Positions 1 through 5,722 of a stretch of 11,510 nucleotides of DNA are shown here, piece by piece. A model generated the notes under the pieces. The model made no database searches and was not told the origin of the DNA. It saw only the letters and a program-made list of their open reading frames with translations. How positions within the stretch are numbered: position 1 is the stretch's first letter; each line of letters opens with the position of its first letter. The stretch comes from UBA7672 sp964529555. Lineage in GTDB: Bacteria > Pseudomonadota > Alphaproteobacteria > Caulobacterales > Hyphomonadaceae. The stretch covers positions 1-11,510 of the forward strand of contig CAZGWV010000111.1 in NCBI GenBank assembly GCA_964529555.1. The letters are read 5' to 3'. Made by a program: the position numbers and the translations under genes.

Positions 1-31
1 ATCGTCTCGAAGGATGTGCCCCAAGCCGAGA

Positions 32-1015
32 TCAAGCCGCCCGGAACTCGCCCGTGCCATCCAGCGGCACGCCCGCCGGCCAGCTCTTCTCGATGCGCAC
101 TTGCGAGACGCCCATGATCTCCGCCACGCGGCGCAGGTTCGGCTTTTCGCCGCGCGCGATCAGCGTGTCGCAGGCGCGGGCGATCTGCAGCGGCGTGATC
201 GACTGGTCCATGCGGGCCTGCTCGATGTCGTGCACGCGGCCCATGTGCTGGTCGCGGAAAGAGGCGAAGCGGCGTTCGGCGGCCTTCATCGCGGCGGCGC
301 GCTGTTCCTCGATGGTCTTCGGCTTGCGGCGCGCCTTGGGCGTGCGGGCCTTCGGAGCTTCCGCCGCCGGGGCGGCGTCCTGCGTCACGGGCCCGGCCAC
401 GGCTTTCGGCGCGTCCGTGGCGGCGGTCTCGGCGGCTGCTTCAGCGGTCTGCGCGGCCTGCGCCATCGCCGCGCCAGCGCGGGCAAACTCCGCGCGGATC
501 ATTTCGGCCTCGGCCATGTCGTCGGCTTCCTGGCGGCGTTTGGCGCGCAGGGCGGCGTTGGCCTCGGCGTCCATCGCCTTACGGCCCTCGACGATCCAGG
601 CCATCGCGGGTTTGGCGAAAGCGAAGATGTAGAACACCGCATCCACCACCACCGCCGGCGGCAGCTTGGTGTCCGCCGGCGCGTTGGCGATCACGATCTC
701 CCAGCCCATGTGGACGCCCACATTGGTCGCGAACACGAAGCCGATCGTGCAGGCCAGCGCCGGCAGCAGCACGGCCCATTCCACCTGACGCCCATCGGGC
801 TTGCGGTGCTTGATCGCCTGCAGCGCGCCAGCGGCCGAGCAGTTCACCAGCCCGATGCCGAACGCCATCATCCCCGCGAAGGCGACAACGCACATCCAGC
901 CGATGTCGAGATGCGGCCAGAACATGCCGATGGCGCCGCCCGTGGCAAGCACGGCGCCGGAGAGGGTCAGCCCCCACGCGAAGATCGAAGACCAGGTGTA
1001 CTCACGCTGTATCAT
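32..1015 (-). CDS. Four-helix membrane protein with HTH-like C-terminus, function unknown
   Basis: The 327-residue product starts with four hydrophobic stretches (about residues 10-32, 39-61, 80-102 and 120-142), so it should be a polytopic inner-membrane protein. After these comes a charged, probably helical Ala/Glu/Arg-rich region (145-200), an Ala/Pro/Lys linker (200-235), a basic helix (236-270), and a C-terminal segment (271-312) with the look of a helix-turn-helix: a Thr-Pro-Leu-Gln start, a Gly-Glu-Lys-Pro turn, then RRVAEIMGVSQVRIEKSW. That last stretch resembles the N-terminal DNA-binding part of KfrA-like proteins, by eye only. I chose the ATG at 1013-1015 because the hydrophobic region follows soon after it. 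The frame extends upstream to a TTG at 1118-1120, which would add 35 residues without a signal-like character. No clear Shine-Dalgarno sequence precedes either start. The gene is divergent from the lipoprotein gene at 1305. I do not recognise a named family; the membrane topology is the firmest part. Confidence 0.75.
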   Translation of the reverse strand: MIQREYTWSSIFAWGLTLSGAVLATGGAIGMFWPHLDIGWMCVVAFAGMMAFGIGLVNCSAAGALQAIKHRKPDGRQVEWAVLLPALACTIGFVFATNVGVHMGWEIVIANAPADTKLPPAVVVDAVFYIFAFAKPAMAWIVEGRKAMDAEANAALRAKRRQEADDMAEAEMIRAEFARAGAAMAQAAQTAEAAAETAATDAPKAVAGPVTQDAAPAAEAPKARTPKARRKPKTIEEQRAAAMKAAERRFASFRDQHMGRVHDIEQARMDQSITPLQIARACDTLIARGEKPNLRRVAEIMGVSQVRIEKSWPAGVPLDGTGEFRAA

Positions 1016-1249
1016 GCCCGCGAAAATGCCTGCGGCTCGTTCAAGAGTGGTTAAGTTGGATGACCGGCAAATGAATCCCGGCGCTCCGCGCTTCGCCTCG
1101 CGTGAGCCCCGCAAAATCAACGGCGTTGCTGCGCGGAAGCAGAACTTTCCGGCCGGCAGTTTGTGCCGCTTGGCGTTTACGTTTGAAAATTTATGCGCGC
1201 GCGGGCCATCATCCGATCGTTGCGCAGCGTAGACATTCGCTCCCGCCGG

Positions 1250-1277
1250 TCGACAGCGCCCCAGCCCGCGCTATGGT
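1250..1277 (+). promoter_or_regulatory. Putative sigma70-type promoter for the small lipoprotein
   Basis: A TCGACA hexamer at 1250-1255 (one mismatch to TTGACA) and a TATGGT hexamer at 1272-1277 (four of six matches to TATAAT) are separated by 16 bases. Transcription would start near 1284, about 20 bases before the ATG at 1305 and just upstream of the GGAG ribosome-binding site. The match is by eye and untested. Confidence 0.4.
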
Positions 1278-1304
1278 CTGCGCGGGGCAGAACCGGAGTT
1301 GTCG

Positions 1305-1670
1305 ATGCGCGCTTTCCCGATGCTTGCCAGCAGCGCCTTGCTGCTCGCCGCCTGCGCGACAGAGCCGCCACCGGCCGCCGTCCATGTCGAAAAGGAGCTG
1401 CCGGATTACCGCCCCGAAACAGCCGCCGCCTGCAACTCCGTGGGCCTCTCGGTCGCCTATGGCCTGGGCGGCGCGCTCACCGTCAATGGCGCGGCCAGCA
1501 ATATGGACGGCCTCATGGCCGCCGCCGCCCGCAAGAACGCGGCCTGCCCGAACGCCCCTGCGGTCGTGAATCTCAGCGTTGCGCCGGGCGTGCCCGACAA
1601 GGACGCCGAAACCCTCCGCGAAACGCTGGCCCGCGCCATCGTCAATCTGGCGCTGAGCGAAGGCAACTAG
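1305..1670 (+). CDS. Small lipoprotein of unknown function
   Basis: The 121-residue protein begins with a classic lipoprotein signal: a short start with one Arg, a hydrophobic core and the lipobox LLAAC ending at Cys17, followed by a Pro-rich linker. It should be exported by Sec, lipidated and anchored in the outer or inner membrane. The residue after Cys is Ala, so there is no Asp+2 inner-membrane retention signal. The mature domain has about 100 residues and two further cysteines (Cys43 and Cys81) that could form a disulphide. I do not recognise its family. The ATG at 1305 is chosen over a TTG two codons upstream because a GGAG at 1294-1297 lies seven bases before it. The stop codon is followed with no gap by the palindromic element at 1671-1824, which may form the 3' end of the message. 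Confidence 0.8.
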   Translation: MRAFPMLASSALLLAACATEPPPAAVHVEKELPDYRPETAAACNSVGLSVAYGLGGALTVNGAASNMDGLMAAAARKNAACPNAPAVVNLSVAPGVPDKDAETLRETLARAIVNLALSEGN

Positions 1671-1824
1671 CGCCAGTCCCCGTCCCGCCCTCGTGGTTCG
1701 ACGGACGGCCCTTCGGGCCTGCTCACCATGAGGGCTCCAACTACATTGGTAGAGAGAGGACCCTCATGGTGAGCAGTTCGCCTGCGCAGACAGGCGAACG
1801 TCCGTCGAACCACGAGGGGCCGGG
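1671..1824. repeat. Cloverleaf-type palindromic element, copy A
   Basis: A 19-bp perfect outer stem (1688-1706 with 1800-1818) encloses three hairpins that abut each other without a single unpaired base: 1707-1719 (5-bp stem, TTC loop), 1720-1775 (15-bp stem, 26-base loop) and 1776-1799 (9-bp stem, 6-base loop). The leader CGCCAGTCCCC (1671-1681) starts directly after the TAG of the lipoprotein gene and is also present in copy B at 5528-5538. No reading frame of note lies inside. It is likely a REPIN-like non-autonomous element that could act as a 3' stabiliser or terminator. Confidence 0.85.
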
Positions 1825-1847
1825 CTCGCGATGCCCCAAGCAAAACA

Positions 1848-1876
1848 TTGGCGCATCCCACCCGCTCTGGCATGGT
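1848..1876 (+). promoter_or_regulatory. Weak candidate promoter for the short-chain dehydrogenase
   Basis: TTGGCG at 1848-1853 and CATGGT at 1871-1876 are spaced by 17 bases and lie between the palindromic element and the dehydrogenase start. Both hexamers match the sigma70 consensus only partly, so this is a suggestion based on position and spacing. Confidence 0.25.
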
Positions 1877-1907
1877 CCGTCCCAACACAGACAAGGCGGA
1901 ATGATCC

Positions 1908-2702
1908 ATGGACGTTAAAGGCAAGGTCGTCGTCGTAACCGGCGGAGCAAGCGGTATCGGCAAGGCGCTGGCCGAGCGCTTCCACCGCGAAGGCGCAGCC
2001 GGGCTCATCGTGGCCGACATGAACGGCGCCGGCGCCGAAGCCGTTGCGAAATCGGCGGGCGGCATCGGCCTCCAGGCCGACGTCACCCGCGAAGCAGACG
2101 TACAGACCATCGTCCGCACCGCCGAAGACAAGTTCGGCCGCATCGACCTGTTCTGCTCCAACGCCGGTATCTCGCGCCACGACCCGGACATGGACAATCC
2201 CGGCTCCCCGCCGAACGAGCACTGGGATCTCGCCTGGGACGTCAACGTGATGGCCCACGTCTACGCCGCGCGCTACGCCATGCCCGGCATGATCGCGCGC
2301 AAGTCCGGCTGGTTCCTCAACACGGTCTCGGCGGCGGGCCTGCTCAGCCAGATCGGCTCGGCCGTCTATTCAACCACCAAGCACGCGGCCATCGGCTTCG
2401 GCGAACACCTCGCCATCGCCGCGCGCGAGAACGGCATCGGCGTTTCCCTCCTGTGCCCGCAAGCCGTCGACACGCCCATGCTCGGCGGCGCCGCCGGCTC
2501 GCAGAATGTCGATGGAGTCCTCGCGCCTTCAGACGTTGCCGACGCCGTCGTGAAGGGCCTCGCCGCCGAGAGCTTCCTCATCCTGCCGCACGAACAGGTC
2601 ACCACCTACATGCAGCGCAAGACCGGCGATTACGACCGCTGGATCCGCGGCATGGTCCGCCTCCGCCGCGGCGTCATCGACGGCGCGAAGGGCGCGCGCT
2701 GA
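1908..2702 (+). CDS. SDR family NAD(P)-dependent oxidoreductase
   Basis: The 264-residue protein is a classical short-chain dehydrogenase/reductase, cytosolic, oxidising or reducing a hydroxyl/keto group with a nicotinamide cofactor. All family marks are present: the cofactor motif TGGASGIG (11-18), an acidic Asp37 at the end of strand 2 (which favours NAD over NADP), DVT at 58-60, NAG at 85-87, and the catalytic tetrad Asn113, Ser141, Tyr154, Lys158 (YSTTK at 154-158). The usual PG after strand 6 is Pro-Gln here (residues 184-185). Length is typical of the classical subfamily. The substrate cannot be read from the sequence. The start ATG follows an AGGCGGA stretch ending at 1900. An alternative ATG at 1901 is out of frame. 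It converges on the BlaR/TonB unit and probably shares the terminator stem at 2717-2748. Confidence 0.95.
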   Translation: MDVKGKVVVVTGGASGIGKALAERFHREGAAGLIVADMNGAGAEAVAKSAGGIGLQADVTREADVQTIVRTAEDKFGRIDLFCSNAGISRHDPDMDNPGSPPNEHWDLAWDVNVMAHVYAARYAMPGMIARKSGWFLNTVSAAGLLSQIGSAVYSTTKHAAIGFGEHLAIAARENGIGVSLLCPQAVDTPMLGGAAGSQNVDGVLAPSDVADAVVKGLAAESFLILPHEQVTTYMQRKTGDYDRWIRGMVRLRRGVIDGAKGAR

Positions 2703-2716
2703 GCTGAAAAGAAAAT

Positions 2717-2748
2717 GCGCCCCTTCCCCGGATAGCGGGAAGGGGCGC
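2717..2748 (-). terminator. Rho-independent terminator of the BlaI/BlaR/TonB unit, stem shared by both strands
   Basis: A perfect 12-bp GC-rich stem (2717-2728 with 2737-2748) has an 8-base loop. On the minus strand it is followed by ATTTTCTTTTC, a good U-tract, so it ends transcription coming from 2848. On the plus strand it lies 14 bases after the dehydrogenase stop but lacks a U-tract, so it works there only weakly if at all. Confidence 0.85.
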
Positions 2749-2754
2749 CAGAAT

Positions 2755-2814
2755 GGCCGGCCGGAACGTGGGGCGTCCTGGCGTGCCGGCCGCCTCGCCT
2801 TACTGGGGCGAGGC
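2755..2814. repeat. Two further hairpins between the TonB-like gene and its terminator
   Basis: A 7-bp stem joins 2755-2761 with 2785-2791, and an 8-bp stem joins 2792-2799 with 2807-2814 (7-base loop). They sit side by side in the 3' untranslated part of the minus-strand message, ahead of the strong terminator. They may stabilise the 3' end; no coding potential is seen here. Confidence 0.5.
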
Positions 2815-2847
2815 TTAAACCTGTCGGCGCACGATCGCGGCAACTCT

Positions 2848-3217
2848 TCAGCGGCGACCGTTGAGATTCCATTCGTACGAAACGGCGTGTCCGCACACGG
2901 CCTGCGCGACGCCATCGAGCTTCGCAGGCGTGAACTTCGCCGTCCGCACCCATTTCAGTGCAGCCTCATCCAGCACGTCATGCCCGCTGGTGTTCGCAAG
3001 CTTTGCGGACGTCACCCGCCCGCCCGCATCGAGGCAGATCTCCAGCGTNNNNNNNNNNNNNNNNNNNNNNNNNNNNNNNNNNNNNNNNNNNNNNNNNNNN
3101 NNNNNNNNNNNNNNNNNNNNNNNNNNNNNNNNNNNNNNNNNNNNNNNNGGTCAGCGCGGTTGCGCCGCCGGCCATCCGGGTTGAAGCAAGCGCGCGTTCT
3201 CTCATGGCTCCATACAT
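2848..3217 (-). CDS. Small exported TonB C-terminal domain protein (interrupted by assembly gap)
   Basis: The C-terminal 66 residues after the gap read as a TonB-type C-terminal domain: Leu-Glu-Ile-Cys-Leu, an AGGRVTSAKL turn, SGHDVLDEAALKWVRTAKFTPA, then a strand with Cys, ending EWNLNGRR. The start is the ATG at 3215-3217, preceded by GGAGG at 3223-3227 (5-base spacing). The first 23 residues are basic and then turn small and hydrophobic, compatible with the start of a signal peptide. The 100-N gap has unknown true length, so joining the two halves in one frame is an inference. The family supplies the periplasmic end of TonB energy transducers, but a protein this small may be a free periplasmic domain. 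It lies 56 bases after the M56 protease gene on the same strand, and its domain resembles that protein's C-terminus, including an identically spaced Cys pair. Confidence 0.7.
3049..3148. other. Assembly gap (100 N) within the TonB-like gene
   Basis: Exactly 100 undetermined bases, the usual placeholder for a scaffold gap of unknown size. It hides the middle of the small TonB-like protein, including the rest of its probable signal peptide. Confidence 0.98.
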
Positions 3218-3273
3218 GGAGACCTCCATTGTGTTGACGAGACGGGGCGATCGTTAGGTCGTGCGGCGCTATC

Positions 3274-4509
3274 TCATGGCGGCGAACCGCCCGGCCTGAG
3301 ATTGGCGGAACCGGAATTTGCAGATTTGAATTCCAGCGTGATGCGCTGATTGCAGGCGGCCACTGCGCGTCCATCGCGCATCGCCGGCTCGAACCGCGCC
3401 CTGGACAGCGAGGCCAGCGAAGCCGCATCGATGCGCTTGTCGCCCGAACCCGTCACCAGCGCGGCGCTTTCAACTGCGCCCGCAGCAGAGAGGCAAAGCT
3501 CGGCGATAACTTCCGTGCGCCCGCTCCAGCGATCCGGCAGGGCAGGCGCCACGAACGAAGACGGCACCAGCGTTGCGCCCGTCAGGGTTGCGGCATGCTC
3601 GCCGCTCGGGATCGGCCGGAACGGCACCAGCACATCGACGCCCTCGCGGATGATCGTGCGCTCAGGCTGCGCCGCCCAGGCCGCATAACCCGCGCCGCCC
3701 ATCAGCGACACAACCAGCACAGCCGCCACGGCCCGGCGCCGCACGGACACAGGCCGCCGCGCCAGCAGGTCGATGCGCTCGGCCAGCGGATGCTGCGCCT
3801 CGGCCGGCCAGTGGCAGCCCACCGGCAGGGCCTGCGCCGAAAGATGCGTCTTCAGCAGCGTCTCGGCATAGGCGCGGCGCACACGCGGCCGGCGCTCCAC
3901 CACTTCGGCGTCGCACGACAATTCCTGGTCGATGCGCATCGCCTTCGCGCCGATATGCACCAGCGGATTGAACCAGAACAGGCAGCGCATCACGGCCACG
4001 ATGGCGTTGATCCGCGCATCGCTGCGTTCGAGGTGAACCTGCTCGTGCGCGATGATCAGCTTGCGCTCGTCATGGCTGAAGCGGCGGCTGAAATCGTCCG
4101 GCGTCACGATGCGCGGGTGGCGGAAGCCCACAATCGCGGGGCCGGCAAGGCCGATATCCGCATCCCGCATGAAAGCCCGCTGCCTGCGCACGAACAGCGT
4201 CGCAAGGCCAGCCACGCCGATCATCCAGATCACCGACAGCGCCCCCGGCATCCACGCGAACGCCGCGCCATCGTCCGCCGCAGCCGTCGCCGCCGGCGTC
4301 AGGTCGAACAGGAAATCCGTCTCCAGCAGGAACAGCGTCCGTTCCGGCAGCAGCGTCGCCACCATCGCGACAGGCACGATCGCCCACAGCGCATAGGATG
4401 CGTGCGGCCCGAAATGCCGCGCCATCGGGCGGCGCACAAGAAGCGCAAACAGGATGGCGCCGCCAGCAGCAAGGTTCATTTCGACCAGGCCGGGAAGGAG
4501 CCAGCTCAT
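3274..4509 (-). CDS. M56 (BlaR1-type) membrane metalloprotease with TonB-like C-terminal domain
   Basis: The 411-residue product has hydrophobic helices near residues 4-24, 37-55 and 88-107 and a further one at about 258-280, with a cytoplasmic zinc-protease domain between. The catalytic HEQVH lies at 155-159 and the later DQELSCDAEV block at 194-203 supplies the third ligand region, both typical of peptidase family M56. In BlaR1/MecR1 this domain is activated by an outside signal and inactivates the repressor BlaI/MecI. Instead of a penicillin-binding sensor, residues 331-395 look like a TonB C-terminal domain in the periplasm, with Cys339 and Cys386. Its ATG overlaps the repressor's stop (ATGA, 4506-4509), so the two are translationally coupled. 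The stimulus is unknown; no beta-lactamase is in the window, so a link to beta-lactams is not shown. Confidence 0.92.
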   Translation of the reverse strand: MSWLLPGLVEMNLAAGGAILFALLVRRPMARHFGPHASYALWAIVPVAMVATLLPERTLFLLETDFLFDLTPAATAAADDGAAFAWMPGALSVIWMIGVAGLATLFVRRQRAFMRDADIGLAGPAIVGFRHPRIVTPDDFSRRFSHDERKLIIAHEQVHLERSDARINAIVAVMRCLFWFNPLVHIGAKAMRIDQELSCDAEVVERRPRVRRAYAETLLKTHLSAQALPVGCHWPAEAQHPLAERIDLLARRPVSVRRRAVAAVLVVSLMGGAGYAAWAAQPERTIIREGVDVLVPFRPIPSGEHAATLTGATLVPSSFVAPALPDRWSGRTEVIAELCLSAAGAVESAALVTGSGDKRIDAASLASLSRARFEPAMRDGRAVAACNQRITLEFKSANSGSANLRPGGSPP

Positions 4510-4880
4510 TTGCCGTCCTCCTCGATCTTGGAGATCAACGCCTTCAGCTGGCGCAGGTCTTTCGACGACAACTGGCGATGCTCGGCAAAGTGCGCCACCA
4601 GCGGGGCGACCTCGCCCTTGAACAGCCGGTCAAGCAGGCCCTGGCTCTCGCTCTGCACCCAGTCGGCGCGGCTGATGAGCGGGCGATAGAAGTAGCCGCC
4701 ATCTTCCTTGGCGCCCGCGATGGCGCCTTTCTTCAGCAGGCGCGTCACCAGCGTCTTCACCGTCGCCGGCGCCCAGCCATTCTCCGGGCCAACCGTCGAG
4801 ACGATCTGCTCGGCCGTCAGCGGCGTCTTGCGCCACAGGGCCTCCATGATGCGGCTTTCGGCTTCCGAGATGGATTGCAT
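4506..4880 (-). CDS. blaI-like: BlaI/MecI/CopY family transcriptional repressor
   Basis: The 124-residue protein has the family's length and layout: an N-terminal winged helix (about residues 4-72) with SEAESRIMEALW, a recognition helix around WAPATVKTLVTRLLKKG, and the wing GGYFYRPLIS, followed by a C-terminal dimerisation helix region. Members bind as dimers to TACA/TGTA dyads and are removed by an M56 protease. The partner protease is the next gene, overlapping by four bases. Two matching boxes stand immediately upstream (4882-4896 and 4906-4920), so autorepression of the whole unit is expected. The start at 4878-4880 has only a weak AGGTG ribosome-binding site, which is itself part of the nearer box. 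Targets outside this unit cannot be seen here; the SET-domain gene on the other side of the intergenic region is a possible one. Confidence 0.93.
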   Translation of the reverse strand: MQSISEAESRIMEALWRKTPLTAEQIVSTVGPENGWAPATVKTLVTRLLKKGAIAGAKEDGGYFYRPLISRADWVQSESQGLLDRLFKGEVAPLVAHFAEHRQLSSKDLRQLKALISKIEEDGK

Positions 4881-4881
4881 C

Positions 4882-4896
4882 GTACACCTGTAATCT
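4882..4896. promoter_or_regulatory. BlaI-type operator box, proximal
   Basis: The box gtacacctgtaatct contains TACA-CC-TGTA, an exact inverted pair of the TACA/TGTA half-sites known for BlaI/MecI/CopY repressors. It begins two bases from the repressor start codon and covers its weak ribosome-binding site. Confidence 0.7.
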
Positions 4897-4902
4897 CATT
4901 GA

Positions 4903-4930
4903 AAAGTACGCCTGTAATCTGGCAAGTCAA
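4903..4930 (-). promoter_or_regulatory. Candidate promoter of the BlaI/BlaR/TonB unit
   Basis: Read on the minus strand, TTGACT (4925-4930) and TACTTT (4903-4908) are separated by 16 bases. The distal operator box (4906-4920) fills the spacer and the proximal box covers the start of the transcript, which is the layout of a repressed promoter. The -35 is good, the -10 is weak. Confidence 0.5.
4906..4920. promoter_or_regulatory. BlaI-type operator box, distal
   Basis: The box gtacgcctgtaatct differs from the proximal box by one base (TACG in place of TACA). The two boxes are direct repeats with a 24-base period, slightly over two helical turns. This supports binding of two repressor dimers. 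Confidence 0.65.
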
Positions 4931-5096
4931 TGGCAGGAATTGTGGCGAATGCGGAATTGATGCGCTGCGGAATTGGCGCCGCCCGCGCCGCGTCCGTCCG
5001 CCCCCCGGCCTGACCCGGCCCGCGACCCCATTTCCGCTTGCGCCCCGCGCCGTCTTCGCCATGAAGGGCGCTCCGCAAATCACGAGACGCGACACC

Positions 5097-5525
5097 ATGA
5101 CGACCCGCAGACGCTACAAGCCCGGCGATTTCGAACTCGCGGTGAAACGCGCCAGCGCGGGCCTCGGCCTGTTCGCCGCCTCGCCCATCCCGAAGGGCGC
5201 CTGCGTGATCGAATACACCGGCACGCCGATGACCAATGCCGAGCGCGAAGCCAGCAACTCGCTCTATCTCTTCGAGATCCACTCGCGCCTGACCATCGAC
5301 GGCAGCCCGCGCTGGAACACAGCGCGCTATATCAACCACTCCTGCCGCCCCAATTGCGAGATCGAGATCTACAAGAACCGCGTCTGGATCTTCGCCCTGC
5401 GCAACATCAAGCCCGGCGAGGAACTCGGCTACGACTATGGGGAGGAATACGTAAGCGCCTACCTCGCCGGCAAATGCCGCTGCGCCGCCTGCGCACCCGA
5501 AGCGCAGAGGACGAGAGTGGCCTAG
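5097..5525 (+). CDS. SET domain protein-lysine methyltransferase-like protein
   Basis: The 142-residue protein is almost only a SET domain. Seen are the N-terminal GLGLFA turn (22-27), the signature NHSCRPN (80-86) that forms the S-adenosylmethionine pocket knot, GEELGYDYGEEY (107-118) with the catalytic-site Tyr, and a post-SET-like CRCAAC cluster (Cys127, Cys129, Cys132). SET enzymes transfer methyl groups from S-adenosylmethionine to lysine side chains. The bacterial substrate is not known, with ribosomal or nucleoid proteins as possibilities. The start at 5097 is chosen because the domain begins close after it; an in-frame ATG at 5061 would add 12 residues, and neither has a strong ribosome-binding site. 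The gene is divergent from the BlaI unit, and its stop codon is followed after two bases by palindromic element copy B. Confidence 0.88.
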   Translation: MTTRRRYKPGDFELAVKRASAGLGLFAASPIPKGACVIEYTGTPMTNAEREASNSLYLFEIHSRLTIDGSPRWNTARYINHSCRPNCEIEIYKNRVWIFALRNIKPGEELGYDYGEEYVSAYLAGKCRCAACAPEAQRTRVA

Positions 5526-5527
5526 GG

Positions 5528-5696
5528 CGCCAGTCCCCTCTATCGCCCTCGTGGTTCGACGGACGCACCGCCATGCGCAGCATGGCGCCGCTGCTCACCA
5601 TGAGGGCTAAAGCTACATTGCCGGCGAGAGGTCCCTCATGGTGAGCAGTTCGCCTGCGAATGCAGGCGGACGCCCGTCGAACCACGAGGGGTCGGG
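5528..5696. repeat. Cloverleaf-type palindromic element, copy B
   Basis: It has the same architecture and orientation as the element at 1671-1824. A 17-bp perfect outer stem (5546-5562 with 5674-5690) encloses hairpins at 5569-5587 (8-bp stem), 5592-5647 (15-bp stem, 26-base loop with CTACATTG at the same position) and 5648-5671 (10 bp with one G-T pair). The first hairpin has a wholly different sequence from copy A but is still paired. The leader CGCCAGTCCCC begins two bases after the stop of the SET gene. Confidence 0.85.
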
Positions 5697-5722
5697 CCCA
5701 CAGACCGCTGATTGTAGGAAAC

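Noticed and set aside
14..1054. 346-codon open frame on the plus strand
   Set aside because: It is antisense to the four-helix membrane protein and reads as Arg/His/Gly-rich sequence without motifs.
1671..1824. Ordinary Rho-independent terminator
   Set aside because: The structure is far larger than a terminator, has no T-tract after the outer stem, and recurs elsewhere with the same multi-stem layout.
3595..4689. 364-codon open frame on the plus strand
   Set aside because: It lies antisense to the M56 protease and repressor genes, has an Arg/His/Gln-rich composition without motifs, and is a product of high GC at third positions.
3274..4880. A beta-lactam resistance unit (blaI/blaR1)
   Set aside because: The regulator pair is real, but there is no penicillin-binding sensor domain and no beta-lactamase in the window. 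The signal and target are therefore unknown.
4398..5096. Long upstream extension of the SET gene frame
   Set aside because: The extension overlaps the repressor gene antisense and has no SET-related or other domain. The family-like sequence starts at about 5097.
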